From: Nakaseomyces glabratus
Taxonomy: Eukaryota; Ascomycota; Saccharomycetes; Saccharomycetales; Saccharomycetaceae
NCBI RefSeq assembly: GCF_010111755.1
Contig: NC_088952.1
Span: 124,001-188,000 of the forward strand
Direction of reading: 5' to 3'
DNA: 64,000 nucleotides
The notes under the pieces were generated by a model. The model had not been told where the DNA came from. It made no database searches and saw only the letters and a list, made by a program, of their open reading frames with translations. How positions within the stretch are numbered: position 1 is the first letter of the stretch; each line of letters starts with the position of its first letter. This document shows positions 38,274-47,985 of this stretch, piece after piece. The translations under genes were made by a program, and so were the position numbers.

Positions 38274-38382
38274 CAGGAGTCATTAAAATTGTTTCTTTAT
38301 GCATATTATAAAATACTTTTTGTACATAAATTCCCTTTGCATCACATAAACTACTATTAGTATAGTATTTATTTCCTAATTA

Positions 38383-40116
38383 TTACCTAATCGCATTTTC
38401 AACTAGTTGTCTGTATGTTTGCTGGGTTTTTGCCATGTCTAAGAATATCTTATGTTTAACATTGATTAATTTCCTTTCAATGCTGTCTTCAGTGGCAGGA
38501 AATACAGTCGTACCATCTGGTGTCATGTTGCTCATTGTTGACCATAATAAATCAGCTCCTCCTTTATCAGAATTGTTCTTACTTGACGAATAAGCCATTG
38601 CGCCAAGGATTGCTGAGCCAAAAACAACAGCACTATCTATATATTTTGGAATAATCAGAGGCAAACCGGTACAGTTGGCAATAAGTTGCATTAATATGTT
38701 ATTACGACATTGACCACCAGACATATAAATGGCTTTAATTGTGTGTCCAGCATTCATTAAAGTGTCGATTATATGTTTAGTTTGATGTGCAATAAATTCA
38801 CACGCTGCCAGATATGTTCTAGCCAAGTCATCCATTGATGTATCCATAGATTGACCTATTATGGCAGCCCTCATATTAGGGTCTGCAATTGGTGACCTAT
38901 TTCCATGGTAGTCTCCATAAAGAAAAAAATCTTTCGTCAATAAAAGTGGTGTTTCCAGGTTATTCTTTCTTGACAACTCCAAAATGTAGTTGTTTAAGAA
39001 CGAAAACTTGTCAACATTTCTCTGTTTGACTAAATTTGAAAGTTCATTTGCTGATGGATGAATGGATAGTATGTGTGCTAGTAATGCGCCTGTAAAACTT
39101 TGACCTCCCTCTGCACACCAGTAGTCTGGAACTAAAACATCACGATAAGGACCCCAAACTCCGGGCACAAAAATTGAAGTTTTTGATAGAACTATATGAC
39201 AGGTTGATGTGCCTGCTACCGCAGCCAATCTTCCAGCACACTCTTCTATATCCACCACTTCTTTATTATTTGGAACTTCAATAGTAGAAGATGCTACAGT
39301 GCCTATCCAACCTGCATAAGCATCAATGATACCAGAACCTACAATACAACCTGGGTTAATGTTTGTAGATTTGATAAATGACTCGCTTACCGTTGAGAGT
39401 TGATTACCGGCGTATGTAAAGTTACCGCTTTCATTTGGACCACCAAGTGCATTAAAATTAGATTGCGATATCTCTTCCAATCCTATCTTAGTTAGGAACT
39501 CAGTTGACCATCCTTTACTTGAACCCTCTACTCCTTTTGGCAAAAAACCTTGCTTACAAACGGCAGAACAATATGATCTTGTGTTAACCCCCGATGCCAT
39601 AAAAGTCAAATAGTCTGGAAGGTCCATAAATACTAGCTTCTTGAACTCTTCGGGTGCCATATGATTTTTTAGCCATTTGATTTTTGGGATTTCCATCTCA
39701 ACAGACATTTGACCACCGACGTATTTTAAACAGGGATCACCACTCCTGTTAATTTCTTTGGTCTCTTCAATAGCACGATGGTCCATCCACATAATTATGT
39801 TCTGGTTGTTGTTATCGAAATTTGGTCCAGCAGCGACAGGCTCGAAGCTATCTTTATTTAGAACAACTAGAGAACAAGTGGCATCAAATCCTATTCCGAG
39901 AATGTCACCGTTATTGACATTGGAGTTGCCAATAGCACTCTTAACACAGTAACATACAGCATCCCATATCTCATTGGAAGATTGTGTTACATGTCCGGGC
40001 AGTTTCTCCTCCTTACTTATATCTCTAGTAGCCATGGAGAGCATTGCACCTTGGTCATCGACTACACAAGCACGAACCGACCCAGAACCAACATCTACAC
40101 CGATATAATATCCCAT
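38383..40116 (-). CDS. FGGY-family carbohydrate kinase (YDR109C type, putative D-ribulokinase)
   Basis: This FGGY-family sugar kinase is the counterpart of S. cerevisiae YDR109C and human FGGY, for which D-ribulokinase activity has been reported. The N-terminus GYYIGVDVGSGSVRACVVDDQG is the phosphate-1 loop of the ASKHA fold. GIGFDATCSLVV and IIMWMDHRA follow. GCIVGSGIIDAYAGWIGTV carries the catalytic Asp region, and IYMSGGQCRNNILMQLIA is the adenosine loop. The protein is 577 residues, shorter than the annotated S. cerevisiae protein (715 from memory), but the start at ATG 40116 is exactly at the beginning of the kinase fold, so it looks complete. It is convergent with TRS85 across 109 bases. 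Confidence 0.9.
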   Translation of the reverse strand: MGYYIGVDVGSGSVRACVVDDQGAMLSMATRDISKEEKLPGHVTQSSNEIWDAVCYCVKSAIGNSNVNNGDILGIGFDATCSLVVLNKDSFEPVAAGPNFDNNNQNIIMWMDHRAIEETKEINRSGDPCLKYVGGQMSVEMEIPKIKWLKNHMAPEEFKKLVFMDLPDYLTFMASGVNTRSYCSAVCKQGFLPKGVEGSSKGWSTEFLTKIGLEEISQSNFNALGGPNESGNFTYAGNQLSTVSESFIKSTNINPGCIVGSGIIDAYAGWIGTVASSTIEVPNNKEVVDIEECAGRLAAVAGTSTCHIVLSKTSIFVPGVWGPYRDVLVPDYWCAEGGQSFTGALLAHILSIHPSANELSNLVKQRNVDKFSFLNNYILELSRKNNLETPLLLTKDFFLYGDYHGNRSPIADPNMRAAIIGQSMDTSMDDLARTYLAACEFIAHQTKHIIDTLMNAGHTIKAIYMSGGQCRNNILMQLIANCTGLPLIIPKYIDSAVVFGSAILGAMAYSSSKNNSDKGGADLLWSTMSNMTPDGTTVFPATEDSIERKLINVKHKIFLDMAKTQQTYRQLVENAIR

Positions 40117-40793
40117 TTTTATTTCCTGATAGTTCTATATTAACTTCTGTCTGTTAAATCTAATCAGCAACAGCTCCAAACAATGCTATTATGCACCAAT
40201 ACTTATCACATTAACATTATAGATATTTGATGTGCTAGCTTTCAGTTGCCATTCTCGATGCTTAAGGAACCCGTAAATCACTATGACGTAATTTCTGATC
40301 TCGTCAAGTCTCGAGGCCATTCATGAAGGTCCCAGAGTCAAGCAGTTAGCCGTTGGTATTGGTAACGGATTTTAAGTTCGATATCCTGAATGATATCAAA
40401 ATTTCTGTCAGTGCTGTCCTATTCAGCTATAAAGGCTTTTAAATGTGCTTATTCATTCTTACAGTTCAAATATGACACATCATGCCGGTTTTTGTCACTA
40501 CAATGCGTAAATATAGGAATATTCTAAGTTAGGAAAGTAGCTTTGTTAGTTTTTATTCTATGTGCTATAGAAATAAGTGTGTATTATGTTTATCTTCGAT
40601 GCTCGGATTAATTACATTTGGAGCTCATCTCTCCTAGTGGGAAATCTCGTATAATGCTTAGTAATCAGTGAGAAGAAGGGGAGCTCATCTATCCCAGAAA
40701 AGTATAAAACAAGCGTTTCTTACTCAATGGAATCACAGGAGCTTATAAAAAAATGCAATACAAAGTTAATGTGTAAATACATCAATTAAGGAT
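40117..40793. promoter_or_regulatory. Spacer with duplicated GGAGCTCATC element and TATA box
   Basis: The 677-base divergent spacer has two near-identical 18-base elements, GGAGCTCATCTCTCCTAG (40620-40637) and GGAGCTCATCTATCCCAG (40680-40697), with starts exactly 60 bases apart. They are followed by TATAAAA at 40703-40709, 85 bases before the ATG at 40794. The layout is that of an inducible promoter for the broken hydrolase gene downstream. The binding factor is unknown. Confidence 0.6.
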
Positions 40794-41663
40794 ATGACAG
40801 CTTTTAAAGGTGTTTTGCATAGGTACACAGAGAAGAAAGTTGCGTTTGAGTTTGACCCCATCGACAATGATAAAGTTGTTGTTATGATTGGTGGTATGAC
40901 TGATGGTCTGTTGACGGTACCATTTGTGGACAGACTAGGCGCTGCCTTGAATAAATGTGGCTTTGGTTTAATCCAAATTTAAATGAAGAGCAGTTACAGG
41001 GGTTATGGTACTTCATCGTTGGATGAAGATGCAAATGACATTGAGGCCCTGATTAAGTATCTGAAATCGAAGGAAGGAGGTGCAAGGAGGAAAATAATAC
41101 TCATGGGCCACTCCACTGGTTCACAAGATGTCTTACATTACATTTTAACGAAGAATAGATACGGGATCGATGCCGCGGTATTACAAGGATCCTGTTCCGA
41201 TAGAGAGGGATTTGTGGATGATGTGGGGGAGAATGTATACACAAAGCTAAATGTCCTCCCCAAGAGACTTGTTGATGAAGGTAAAGGAGATGAACTATTG
41301 TCTTCAGAATACTCAAAGTATATGGGAGGAACACCGGTTACAGCATACAGATGGTGCTCTTTGATGCTGAAAGGTGGTGACGATGACTATTTTTCAAGTG
41401 ATCTAGATACAGAAACAATAAAGCAGACAATTGGCAAGATTGACATACCATTCCTAGTGGCATACCCTGAGATTGACGAATTTGTTCCAAAATCAATTGA
41501 CAAGATAGCTCTGTTGAAGAGATGGGAAAGTTGTAGTCAAACCCAGTTCTGGTCAAAGAACTCTGGTTTGATTAAAGGTGGCTTGCATTGGCTTCCAGAG
41601 CCTGAGACTCAGGACTATTTCTACGTAATGGTTACAAAATTCATTGAAGAGTTCAATCTATGA
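40794..41663 (+). pseudogene. DUF1749 (UPF0613) alpha/beta-hydrolase interrupted by one in-frame TAA
   Basis: One continuous hydrolase frame is broken once. Codons 1-62 (ATG 40794) end GFGLIQI, then TAA at 40980-40982, then the same frame resumes with MKSSYRGYGTSSLDEDANDIEAL to a stop at 41663. There is no frameshift and no second lesion in about 289 codons. The first part carries the oxyanion-type loop MIGGMTDGLLTVPF. The second part has the nucleophile elbow LMGHSTGSQDVLHY (Ser at codon 41112-41114), acid PEIDEFVP, and His in GGLHWLPEP. This is the DUF1749 pattern; the family's substrate is unknown to me. I recall no S. cerevisiae gene at this position. It may be a young pseudogene, a sequence error, or a read-through or reinitiation gene. 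Confidence 0.8.
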
Positions 41664-42072
41664 AATTTGTACCAGCATCATACAATTTTATTTCTTGGTT
41701 TTTTTTTTTTATCAATTCCTTAAGTGATGGCAACAGGAAGAGATATATAGCTGTTATTACTAGCATTTTTTAGATATCGATAATTGATTTAAAGCAAGTT
41801 TATGATGTATATAAGTCGAACTGCTACAACAGAATTATCATCTGAACGCCAAATTCATCGCAATTGTTGTGAAGAAAAGAAAAAAAAAAGAAAATTTAAA
41901 AACAAAGACAATATGCGATGAGCAGTGATTTATTTACTTGTTACTCAAAGTGAATCATTACCGAATAAGACTCAAATAGGATCAGAGTTATTTTTTATTT
42001 AATAAGCTGTGCTTGCACAAAGCGATTGAAAGTTTTTTTTACTTATTTATTTACTGACCGGTCTTAAGAACT
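41664..42072. promoter_or_regulatory. FOB1 upstream region with PAC motif
   Basis: The 409-base gap holds a T run at 41700-41710, an A-rich RRPE-like stretch around 41875-41905, and a PAC motif GCGATGAG at 41915-41922, 151 bases before the FOB1 ATG. A second partial element, TCATCGCAATTG, lies near 41855. RRPE/PAC normally marks ribosome-biogenesis genes, which fits FOB1's rDNA role. Confidence 0.6.
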
Positions 42073-43683
42073 ATGGTGAAAAGCGCCAAGAAGACTGGGA
42101 CGCAAGATGTCGATGCTATAATGAAAATGAATGGTACCAACCTTCCCTCTGAAAGACCAAAGTTTGATATAGATGGCTTTAGAGCAACTAAGAGGCGACC
42201 TGCGGGGACATCAAATATGTCTAGCACAGAATTGGAGCTCTACAACAAGTTTGTAATGCCAGCTCTAGATGAGACCTATGAGGATTATCTGGTTGGAGAA
42301 GATAGTACTATTGATGTTGACTTTCTGAAACGTGGTGAAAAAGATATGAGAAGATTTGCAGAAGGTCTAGCAGGAAAATTAACTCAGGAAACTTACACTT
42401 TACTTATGAACAACAACTTAACAATGGAAACTGTGATGAAAGCGATGAACATATGGCCACCAAATGCAGCCGAAACAAAATATTCCAATTTAATAAAACG
42501 GTTTTATAAGGATAAGGAAGGAAATATTCGAGATGCTAAAGTGGATAATAATATTGTTTTGGAGCCTGATAAACTTTTTAACTTAATTCTAACTGCACAT
42601 CTAAAAAATGGCCATCTGAAAACAGCTGTTTTGTTTCAATGTCTGAGAGAGGTATATGCAAACTGTACAAGAGATTTTGTACAAACAGCATTATTTTATT
42701 GTAATCGCTGTAATCCGGATAGGTACATTAAACCAATAGAAAAGGTACGGCATAGAAATATCAATGAAGAGTTACTACCCTTAGAAAGAGTACACATAGA
42801 AGTGTTTGCTCCGTTTGAGAAAGAAGAAGGAGATATAAAGCAAGAGGATAGTCAAAATCCATACATAAAGATTGAAGGAAAATATTCTCATGTATTTTAT
42901 TGTAGGGATTTTAGGACTAGATATGTCTGGTGTTTCCCGCTTAAGAATATGAAATTTAAAACATTAGTTGACAACATTGCTACTTTTTTTATGACGGTGT
43001 TGTATGATCCACCTATATTTGTTGAGTCCTCAACTATTGACAGGGATGATTTAAAGGAGATATTTGAACTGCTGGCCTCGAAATACGGACTAAAACTTGG
43101 GCTGGGATTTGCCAACTTTACCAAGTTTCATGCTCAAGGCATAAAGAGATTCAAGACACATTTGCACCGGGCAAAATCCGAATGTGCCGATGATTGGCTC
43201 ATGTGTTTAAAACAAGGCACTTACTCTGCCAATCGTGTAATAGAAAGACAACTAGGTAAAGCTAGTAATATCTTATTCACAGAACTAATGGGCCAATTCG
43301 AGAGGGATATGAGGAAAAAGAAACTAAAATACATCGAGCAATCCTTCTCCGAAAATATTAAGACATATCCTAAATCAGGAGGTTGTATATTTATTGAACA
43401 TGTTCAGGACTACGAGAAGACAATGGAATCAATCGATCGTACAGGTACTTATAAGAGCGGGAGAAAGGCTGATCAATTGCCAGCAGAAGACACACCAACT
43501 AGCCACGAACCAGTGGCCAATACTACAGCAATTAATAACAGATCAACTAAAGCAAACAAACTAAATGGTCCGAACTTGAGGAAAAGGACTAAAGAGATCA
43601 CTGAGATACCAATGAGTGACAGTGACGATGACGAACCAAAATCAAAACGAAAAACAAGATCAAGGACAAGGACCAGAAGATAA
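42073..43683 (+). CDS. FOB1: rDNA replication fork barrier protein Fob1
   Basis: Fob1 binds the replication fork barrier in ribosomal DNA, blocks forks, and stimulates rDNA recombination and silencing in the nucleolus. The family is a domesticated retroelement integrase. The 536 residues (566 in S. cerevisiae) include the HHCC zinc-binding region (AHLKNGHLKTAVLFQCL followed by FYCNRCNPDRY) and an RNase-H-like integrase core: LERVHIEVFAPF, HVFYCRDFRTRYVWCFPLKNMKFKTLVDNIATFF and LLASKYGLKLGLGF. The C-terminus is basic and acidic (MSDSDDDEPKSKRKTRSRTRTRR), a nuclear and nucleolar signal. Gene position (after the YDR109C homologue) is as in S. cerevisiae. The next S. cerevisiae neighbours ALT2 and PDS1 are absent. 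Confidence 0.94.
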   Translation: MVKSAKKTGTQDVDAIMKMNGTNLPSERPKFDIDGFRATKRRPAGTSNMSSTELELYNKFVMPALDETYEDYLVGEDSTIDVDFLKRGEKDMRRFAEGLAGKLTQETYTLLMNNNLTMETVMKAMNIWPPNAAETKYSNLIKRFYKDKEGNIRDAKVDNNIVLEPDKLFNLILTAHLKNGHLKTAVLFQCLREVYANCTRDFVQTALFYCNRCNPDRYIKPIEKVRHRNINEELLPLERVHIEVFAPFEKEEGDIKQEDSQNPYIKIEGKYSHVFYCRDFRTRYVWCFPLKNMKFKTLVDNIATFFMTVLYDPPIFVESSTIDRDDLKEIFELLASKYGLKLGLGFANFTKFHAQGIKRFKTHLHRAKSECADDWLMCLKQGTYSANRVIERQLGKASNILFTELMGQFERDMRKKKLKYIEQSFSENIKTYPKSGGCIFIEHVQDYEKTMESIDRTGTYKSGRKADQLPAEDTPTSHEPVANTTAINNRSTKANKLNGPNLRKRTKEITEIPMSDSDDDEPKSKRKTRSRTRTRR

Positions 43684-43984
43684 GCCTATAATGTATAAGA
43701 GAACATAAGTATGATGAGAATTAATAATCTATTTTGTAATAATACTTCAAAAGCATTGCTATATTTATGACATTTATATTCATCATATATGACGAACGTG
43801 CAGGGTGTTCAAGCCTTTGAAGTGGCCGGGTTCTCAGTTCAAGACGCATACAAAATGACTATGACAACGATATTTCGAACATACTTTAGCTCTTGAATGC
43901 TATTATACATAGTAAACAGGTCGGTTTTTGTTATAAATTACTTAGCGTTAGTTTGCTACTATCGAAATTTTGATTAGAACAAAG
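43684..43984. other. FOB1-MRX14 spacer
   Basis: This gap of 301 bases stands where S. cerevisiae has ALT2, YDR112W, PDS1 and YDR114C. It is AT-rich and I see no remnant of those genes. Confidence 0.5.
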
Positions 43985-44359
43985 ATGTTCAAATTTGGCA
44001 TAGGGCTTTTCAGAAATGCACCAGTGACTCTCAAACTAAACATACAAAACCGTCCGATATCTATGCTCTCTTCCTCATTTGGTGTTCTGAGACCAATGAA
44101 TCTCACACCAGGTAATGGTATGATTGGAAAAAACTCTGTTAGTTTGATTAGAAATGAGATCAGTAGTGGCACTTCCTTTTCATCCATTCTAACATTATTC
44201 CCACTACAAAGGAGATGGAAATCCAGAGGTAACACATATCAACCAAGTACATTGAAAAGGAAAAGGAAGTTTGGATTCTTGGCAAGGATGACCAACAAAA
44301 GGACTGCAAAGATAATAAAGAGAAGGAAAGAAAAGGGTAGATGGTACTTGACCCATTAA
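43985..44359 (+). CDS. MRX14: Mitochondrial ribosomal protein bL34m (Mrx14)
   Basis: This is the bacterial L34-type protein of the large mitochondrial ribosomal subunit (S. cerevisiae YDR115W). I start it at ATG 43985 ([18 protein letters not shown]); the frame is open a few codons earlier but without ATG. Of its 124 residues, the first 80 or so are a presequence and linker. The C-terminal 45 are L34: the [22 protein letters not shown] block, then a run of Arg and Lys ending GRWYLTH. A Puf3-type TGTAAATA motif lies in the 3' region. It is convergent with MRPL1, another mitoribosome gene, as in S. cerevisiae. Confidence 0.95.
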   Translation: MFKFGIGLFRNAPVTLKLNIQNRPISMLSSSFGVLRPMNLTPGNGMIGKNSVSLIRNEISSGTSFSSILTLFPLQRRWKSRGNTYQPSTLKRKRKFGFLARMTNKRTAKIIKRRKEKGRWYLTH

Positions 44360-44453
44360 GTGATGAAGAACTAACTGGAGAAGAATATTTTATTCTTTGT
44401 ACAGATGCATAGACAATTCAATGTTTTATTATTCCTAGTGTCTCAATTCAAGC

Positions 44454-44461
44454 TGTAAATA
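44454..44461 (+). promoter_or_regulatory. Puf3-type motif UGUAAAUA in MRX14 3' region
   Basis: TGTAAATA lies 95 bases after the MRX14 stop on its sense strand. UGUAnAUA in the 3' UTR of nuclear genes for mitochondrial proteins is the established Puf3 binding site in S. cerevisiae. Whether it lies within the transcript is inferred. Confidence 0.6.
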
Positions 44462-44574
44462 AATATTTTGAGTGTGCCATATAATTACGTAAATATAATT
44501 TCAGAAACTAACTAACAGTATTACAACATTAATGAGGTTATCTGTATTGAATTTGGAATGTTAATGTGAGTGCA

Positions 44575-44600
44575 TATTTACATGCGTATTTCTATTTACA
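44575..44600 (-). promoter_or_regulatory. Two Puf3-type motifs in MRPL1 3' UTR
   Basis: On the minus strand TGTAAATA occurs at 44600-44593 and again at 44582-44575, 58 and 76 bases after the MRPL1 stop. The second copy has C at position -2 (CATGTAAATA), the extended Puf3 consensus. Confidence 0.7.
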
Positions 44601-44657
44601 AATTGCGATGTAACAGTAGTAGTAAAACATGAATGAGTCAAAATATCGTTAAGACAT

Positions 44658-45530
44658 TTATTGGAAATCGATCACGATACCAGGTCCTGCTGTGGTCGAA
44701 ATGGTTGTTTTGCCCAGTATACTTGGCTTTTTGGCTACTTGAGAACTAACACTCTGCTTGAAAGCGTTTCTAACAGCAATAATATTCTCTAATATATCTC
44801 TATCACTGAAATTGCAACGACCAACACTAACAGATAATGAATTACCACGTTGTCTGAATGAAACTTGTCCTAAGTTTTCTTCAATCAAAGAATCTAGGTC
44901 CTCGCCAACTGTATTTTGGTGTTGCTTCTTTAAGTTTGGCATTAAACCCTTTGGGCCTAATACTCTACCCAGCTGACTAGCAATTGTTGGAAAAATTTCT
45001 GGTGTTGCAAAAACTTTGTTCACGCCGTCGACCTTTATCTTACCGCTCTTGATGTCAGCAATCATATCTTCTCCTCCAGCAATCTTGACTTGCTTCGAGT
45101 ATTTACTCTTCAATTCATCTAATTTTTCCTTGTTAGAGCTAAAGATTGCAATTTTCATTTGTTTCAGTGGGTGGGGGAACAATATATTTCCAGCCAATGC
45201 AGCATTACCTTTGTCAGCGACAACAAGGGTAGTAACTGTTATTGTTTGATGTTGGGTAGGTCTTCCAACCTCGGCGGATCTTAGATATCTTAATGCTAAT
45301 GGAATAGGCATATATAATGGGTGTATATTGGCTGGCTTCTTTGCCTCAGCTTTCTTCAGCGCCAGTCTCTTCATTTCTCTCTTTTTGGCTTGTTCTTTTG
45401 TTAATGTTGGGGCCGCAGCCTGAGGGATTGGGGCAGCCTCAGTTGCCAAAAGACGTCTCCCAAACAATGCAGAGTTAAAAATAACCCTATTGGCATTACA
45501 ATACCTGACCTTGGAACCAATTCGTAGCAT
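44658..45530 (-). CDS. MRPL1: Mitochondrial ribosomal protein uL1m (Mrpl1)
   Basis: Mrpl1 is the L1 protein of the large mitochondrial ribosomal subunit. The 290-residue frame (285 in S. cerevisiae) starts at ATG 45530. A basic presequence (MLRIGSKVRYCNANRVIFNS) and an Ala/Lys-rich linker are followed by the L1 domain. Visible blocks are YLRSAEVGRPTQHQTITVT, the FATPEIFPTIASQLGRVLGPKGLMPNLKK core with the conserved GPKGLMP, and the C-terminal NIIAVRNAFKQ. Puf3-type motifs lie in its 3' UTR. A Reb1-type TTACCCG at 45818-45824 lies 288 bases upstream. Confidence 0.96.
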   Translation of the reverse strand: MLRIGSKVRYCNANRVIFNSALFGRRLLATEAAPIPQAAAPTLTKEQAKKREMKRLALKKAEAKKPANIHPLYMPIPLALRYLRSAEVGRPTQHQTITVTTLVVADKGNAALAGNILFPHPLKQMKIAIFSSNKEKLDELKSKYSKQVKIAGGEDMIADIKSGKIKVDGVNKVFATPEIFPTIASQLGRVLGPKGLMPNLKKQHQNTVGEDLDSLIEENLGQVSFRQRGNSLSVSVGRCNFSDRDILENIIAVRNAFKQSVSSQVAKKPSILGKTTISTTAGPGIVIDFQ

Positions 45531-45962
45531 CTTTGTATTCGAAAAGCAATCAAAATTCTTGGCTAAAATATGAATTGTTCACTACTCAATATGGATTCGT
45601 GCCAATATGAAAAACAGCCTTATCACGGAATGTATAGTCTTGGTTAGAAGGACAGTTGAATCAAGAGAATAGGTCCAAAAACCAAGAGAATTGCGACCCA
45701 ATATTCGTTAGACCAAAATATTGTTTCAATTAAACTTGTGATTACTATTCTCCATGGCCCGTCCTGCTCAATTTACGATTTCACGAAGCGGTTTTTTGAA
45801 CTGTTATAAAACAATACTTACCCGGACATATTATTGGAACTTGATGGCAATATGACATACTGAATAGCTATTATCGTTGATTCCATTACTAGATATCGAG
45901 GAAAAATGGTTTGTTAAATGTCTATAATTGTTATATATGATAATGATATATGCCAGAGGATT
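45531..45962. promoter_or_regulatory. MRPL1 upstream region with Reb1-type site
   Basis: This 432-base gap lies between the MRPL1 start and the TMA64 stop (both minus strand). It has TTACCCG at 45818-45824, the S. cerevisiae Reb1 core. Nothing else stands out. Confidence 0.5.
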
Positions 45963-47672
45963 TTATTTCCTTTTTTTTTTGTTCTTCAGCTTGTTTTCAA
46001 AATCGATCCATTTGTTTGGTATTCCCAAATCATTCAAGTAAGACATGATAAGTTGCCCATGAGGGCCTTGCACTTGCACTTCTGCTGTTTTCTTTGCCGA
46101 TGAAGTGGTCTCACCAATTGTCGTGGAACCGCTACATTTTTTACGTATATCAGCTGCAAATTCCTCGGGATCGATTTGGAATACTTCAAAGTTAGACACT
46201 TTTGTAATAACTTTACGACCAATTTTCATCTCAGTAACAATATTGATTTTTGGTGGTTCCCCCTTCAAAGGCGTCTTGGTTAACGGTGTTTGCTCATTGC
46301 CAGTAATTCTGAATAAGTGATAATTCTTGTTGAAATTGTTTTGCAAAACTGGTTGTAATATGTTGGCTCTTGGAATTACTCTACTTTTCGTAGCCTGATC
46401 CTCTTTCTTTTTGTATATCATTGTCATTAACATATCATCCACCAGTACACATTTCTTATCCTTCTTATCTACTAAATCCTTCATGGTGATATACTTATTG
46501 ATGAGTTCTTTGATTTCTGGTTCCATGTATAGCTGTTTCAATGGGACCTTATTGCTAGAAATAAAGTCTTTGGCAAGGTTTATAGGTTTGTACAGAGTAA
46601 CAATTTTGATTGTAGTCTTGGCATTACCACCTTCACTTCCTGTGTTTGAACCTTGATTACCAATGACAGGGTATGGTAGAAATTGTTTGATTTCATCTTT
46701 ATCTTTGTTAACCTCCACAATCGTAAGATCATCACCAACACCTTTCAATTTCAAAAAACCTTCCTTCTCAAAGTGCTTGAGAAATTTTGCGGTCTTCTTC
46801 CATGAACTCTTCTTGATGTTCACCTCCGCAAGATTTGTTCCTTTGGGTAGATTATGGTTGATATGATTTGAGACAAAATTTGACGCTGAGGTAGGAGTCT
46901 CTAATTTAGTATCCTGAGAAATAGTATAATAAAGTGCTCTAGTAATAAAATAATCAATGTCCTCTAACCTTAATTCGTCTAGGACCTCAGCCATATCATC
47001 CAGGTTTGATTTCTCCTTCTCTGTATCACTGTTAGACTCTACTTTTGTCTCATCTTCATGTATATCCGCCTCCAGTTCTAATTCTTCGGAGCTACTGCTT
47101 TGTGTTTGTAAGAGCTCTGCGGGGGGCTCCTCTTTTACTTTGAAAACCTTAAAGAGTTCGTCTTCCAAATGATGAACAATTTGCACTGCAACACCAGTCT
47201 CACCTATAACCCTCGTAAAGCTTGGCAAATTCATTTGAACAATACCTACAGCAACAATTAGATTAGGAGTCCTTTTGTCAGCAATGCCACATACAGTGCC
47301 TACAGTTAGCCTCTCGTCAAATGGTGGTATAGTACCAGAAATCATCAAGTTTGCCCCATTAAATATGTGATCTTCTAAAACAATTGAATGAGTTAAAACT
47401 ACTGGAATCAAATTAGGACATCTCCAACAAGCCAAAACTGTCGGGTACAGCTTCTCATCATGCTTCTCCTTGAACCAAATTGGTGCATTGCCCTCGTCTG
47501 TATAAATGGTACCTATAGTGGTGATCCCTTTAAAGTTGGTTTGCTTTATAGTATTTGAACCAAAGCTGTATTCCTCGTTGCTTGTTTGTATTCTACACTT
47601 TTCTTGTAACTTCTTCCTTTCGGAGTTCTTCAGATTGCTCAGCGCCTTGATATGCGGTTCTTTTTTGAACAT
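45963..47672 (-). CDS. TMA64: Translation factor Tma64 (eIF2D/ligatin)
   Basis: Tma64 is the yeast eIF2D, a ribosome-associated factor that helps release tRNA and mRNA from 40S subunits after termination. The 569 residues (565 in S. cerevisiae) start at ATG 47672 with MFKKEPHIKALSNLKNSERKKLQ. An N-terminal eIF2D-type domain is followed by a PUA domain (about 80-170, ILEDHIFNGANLMISGTIPPF-like and VGIVQMNL). A winged-helix part has the YITMKDLVDKKDKKCVLVDDMLM segment, a SWIB-like region. The C-terminal SUI1 domain (about 460-560) includes RKVITKVSNFEVFQIDPEEFAADIRKKCSGS and VQVQGPHGQLIMSYL. The run ends in a Lys/Arg-rich tail. Confidence 0.95.
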   Translation of the reverse strand: MFKKEPHIKALSNLKNSERKKLQEKCRIQTSNEEYSFGSNTIKQTNFKGITTIGTIYTDEGNAPIWFKEKHDEKLYPTVLACWRCPNLIPVVLTHSIVLEDHIFNGANLMISGTIPPFDERLTVGTVCGIADKRTPNLIVAVGIVQMNLPSFTRVIGETGVAVQIVHHLEDELFKVFKVKEEPPAELLQTQSSSSEELELEADIHEDETKVESNSDTEKEKSNLDDMAEVLDELRLEDIDYFITRALYYTISQDTKLETPTSASNFVSNHINHNLPKGTNLAEVNIKKSSWKKTAKFLKHFEKEGFLKLKGVGDDLTIVEVNKDKDEIKQFLPYPVIGNQGSNTGSEGGNAKTTIKIVTLYKPINLAKDFISSNKVPLKQLYMEPEIKELINKYITMKDLVDKKDKKCVLVDDMLMTMIYKKKEDQATKSRVIPRANILQPVLQNNFNKNYHLFRITGNEQTPLTKTPLKGEPPKINIVTEMKIGRKVITKVSNFEVFQIDPEEFAADIRKKCSGSTTIGETTSSAKKTAEVQVQGPHGQLIMSYLNDLGIPNKWIDFENKLKNKKKRK

Positions 47673-47985
47673 TTCCTGTGTCTTTTGGTTTTTATAGGGA
47701 TTATATGCTAAATAGAACTCAAAGTCGCCACCTTATACTGATAAACTGATAACTTAAACATCTATAATGTCTTATAATACATCTGCAAAAAATTCCTCGA
47801 TGAGCTAAAGTAGTGAAAAATAAAAATCAAAAGCTTAGCAGCGATGATCTAAGTTAAAGTAGCACAGACAATGGTATATTTTCAGCACGTAGGTATTAGT
47901 TGCCTGAGTAAATTGACACCGATATACTTCTGAACAGCTGGTATAAGGTTGCCTGGTCTGTGTTTTGTATGAGGCTGAGGTGACC

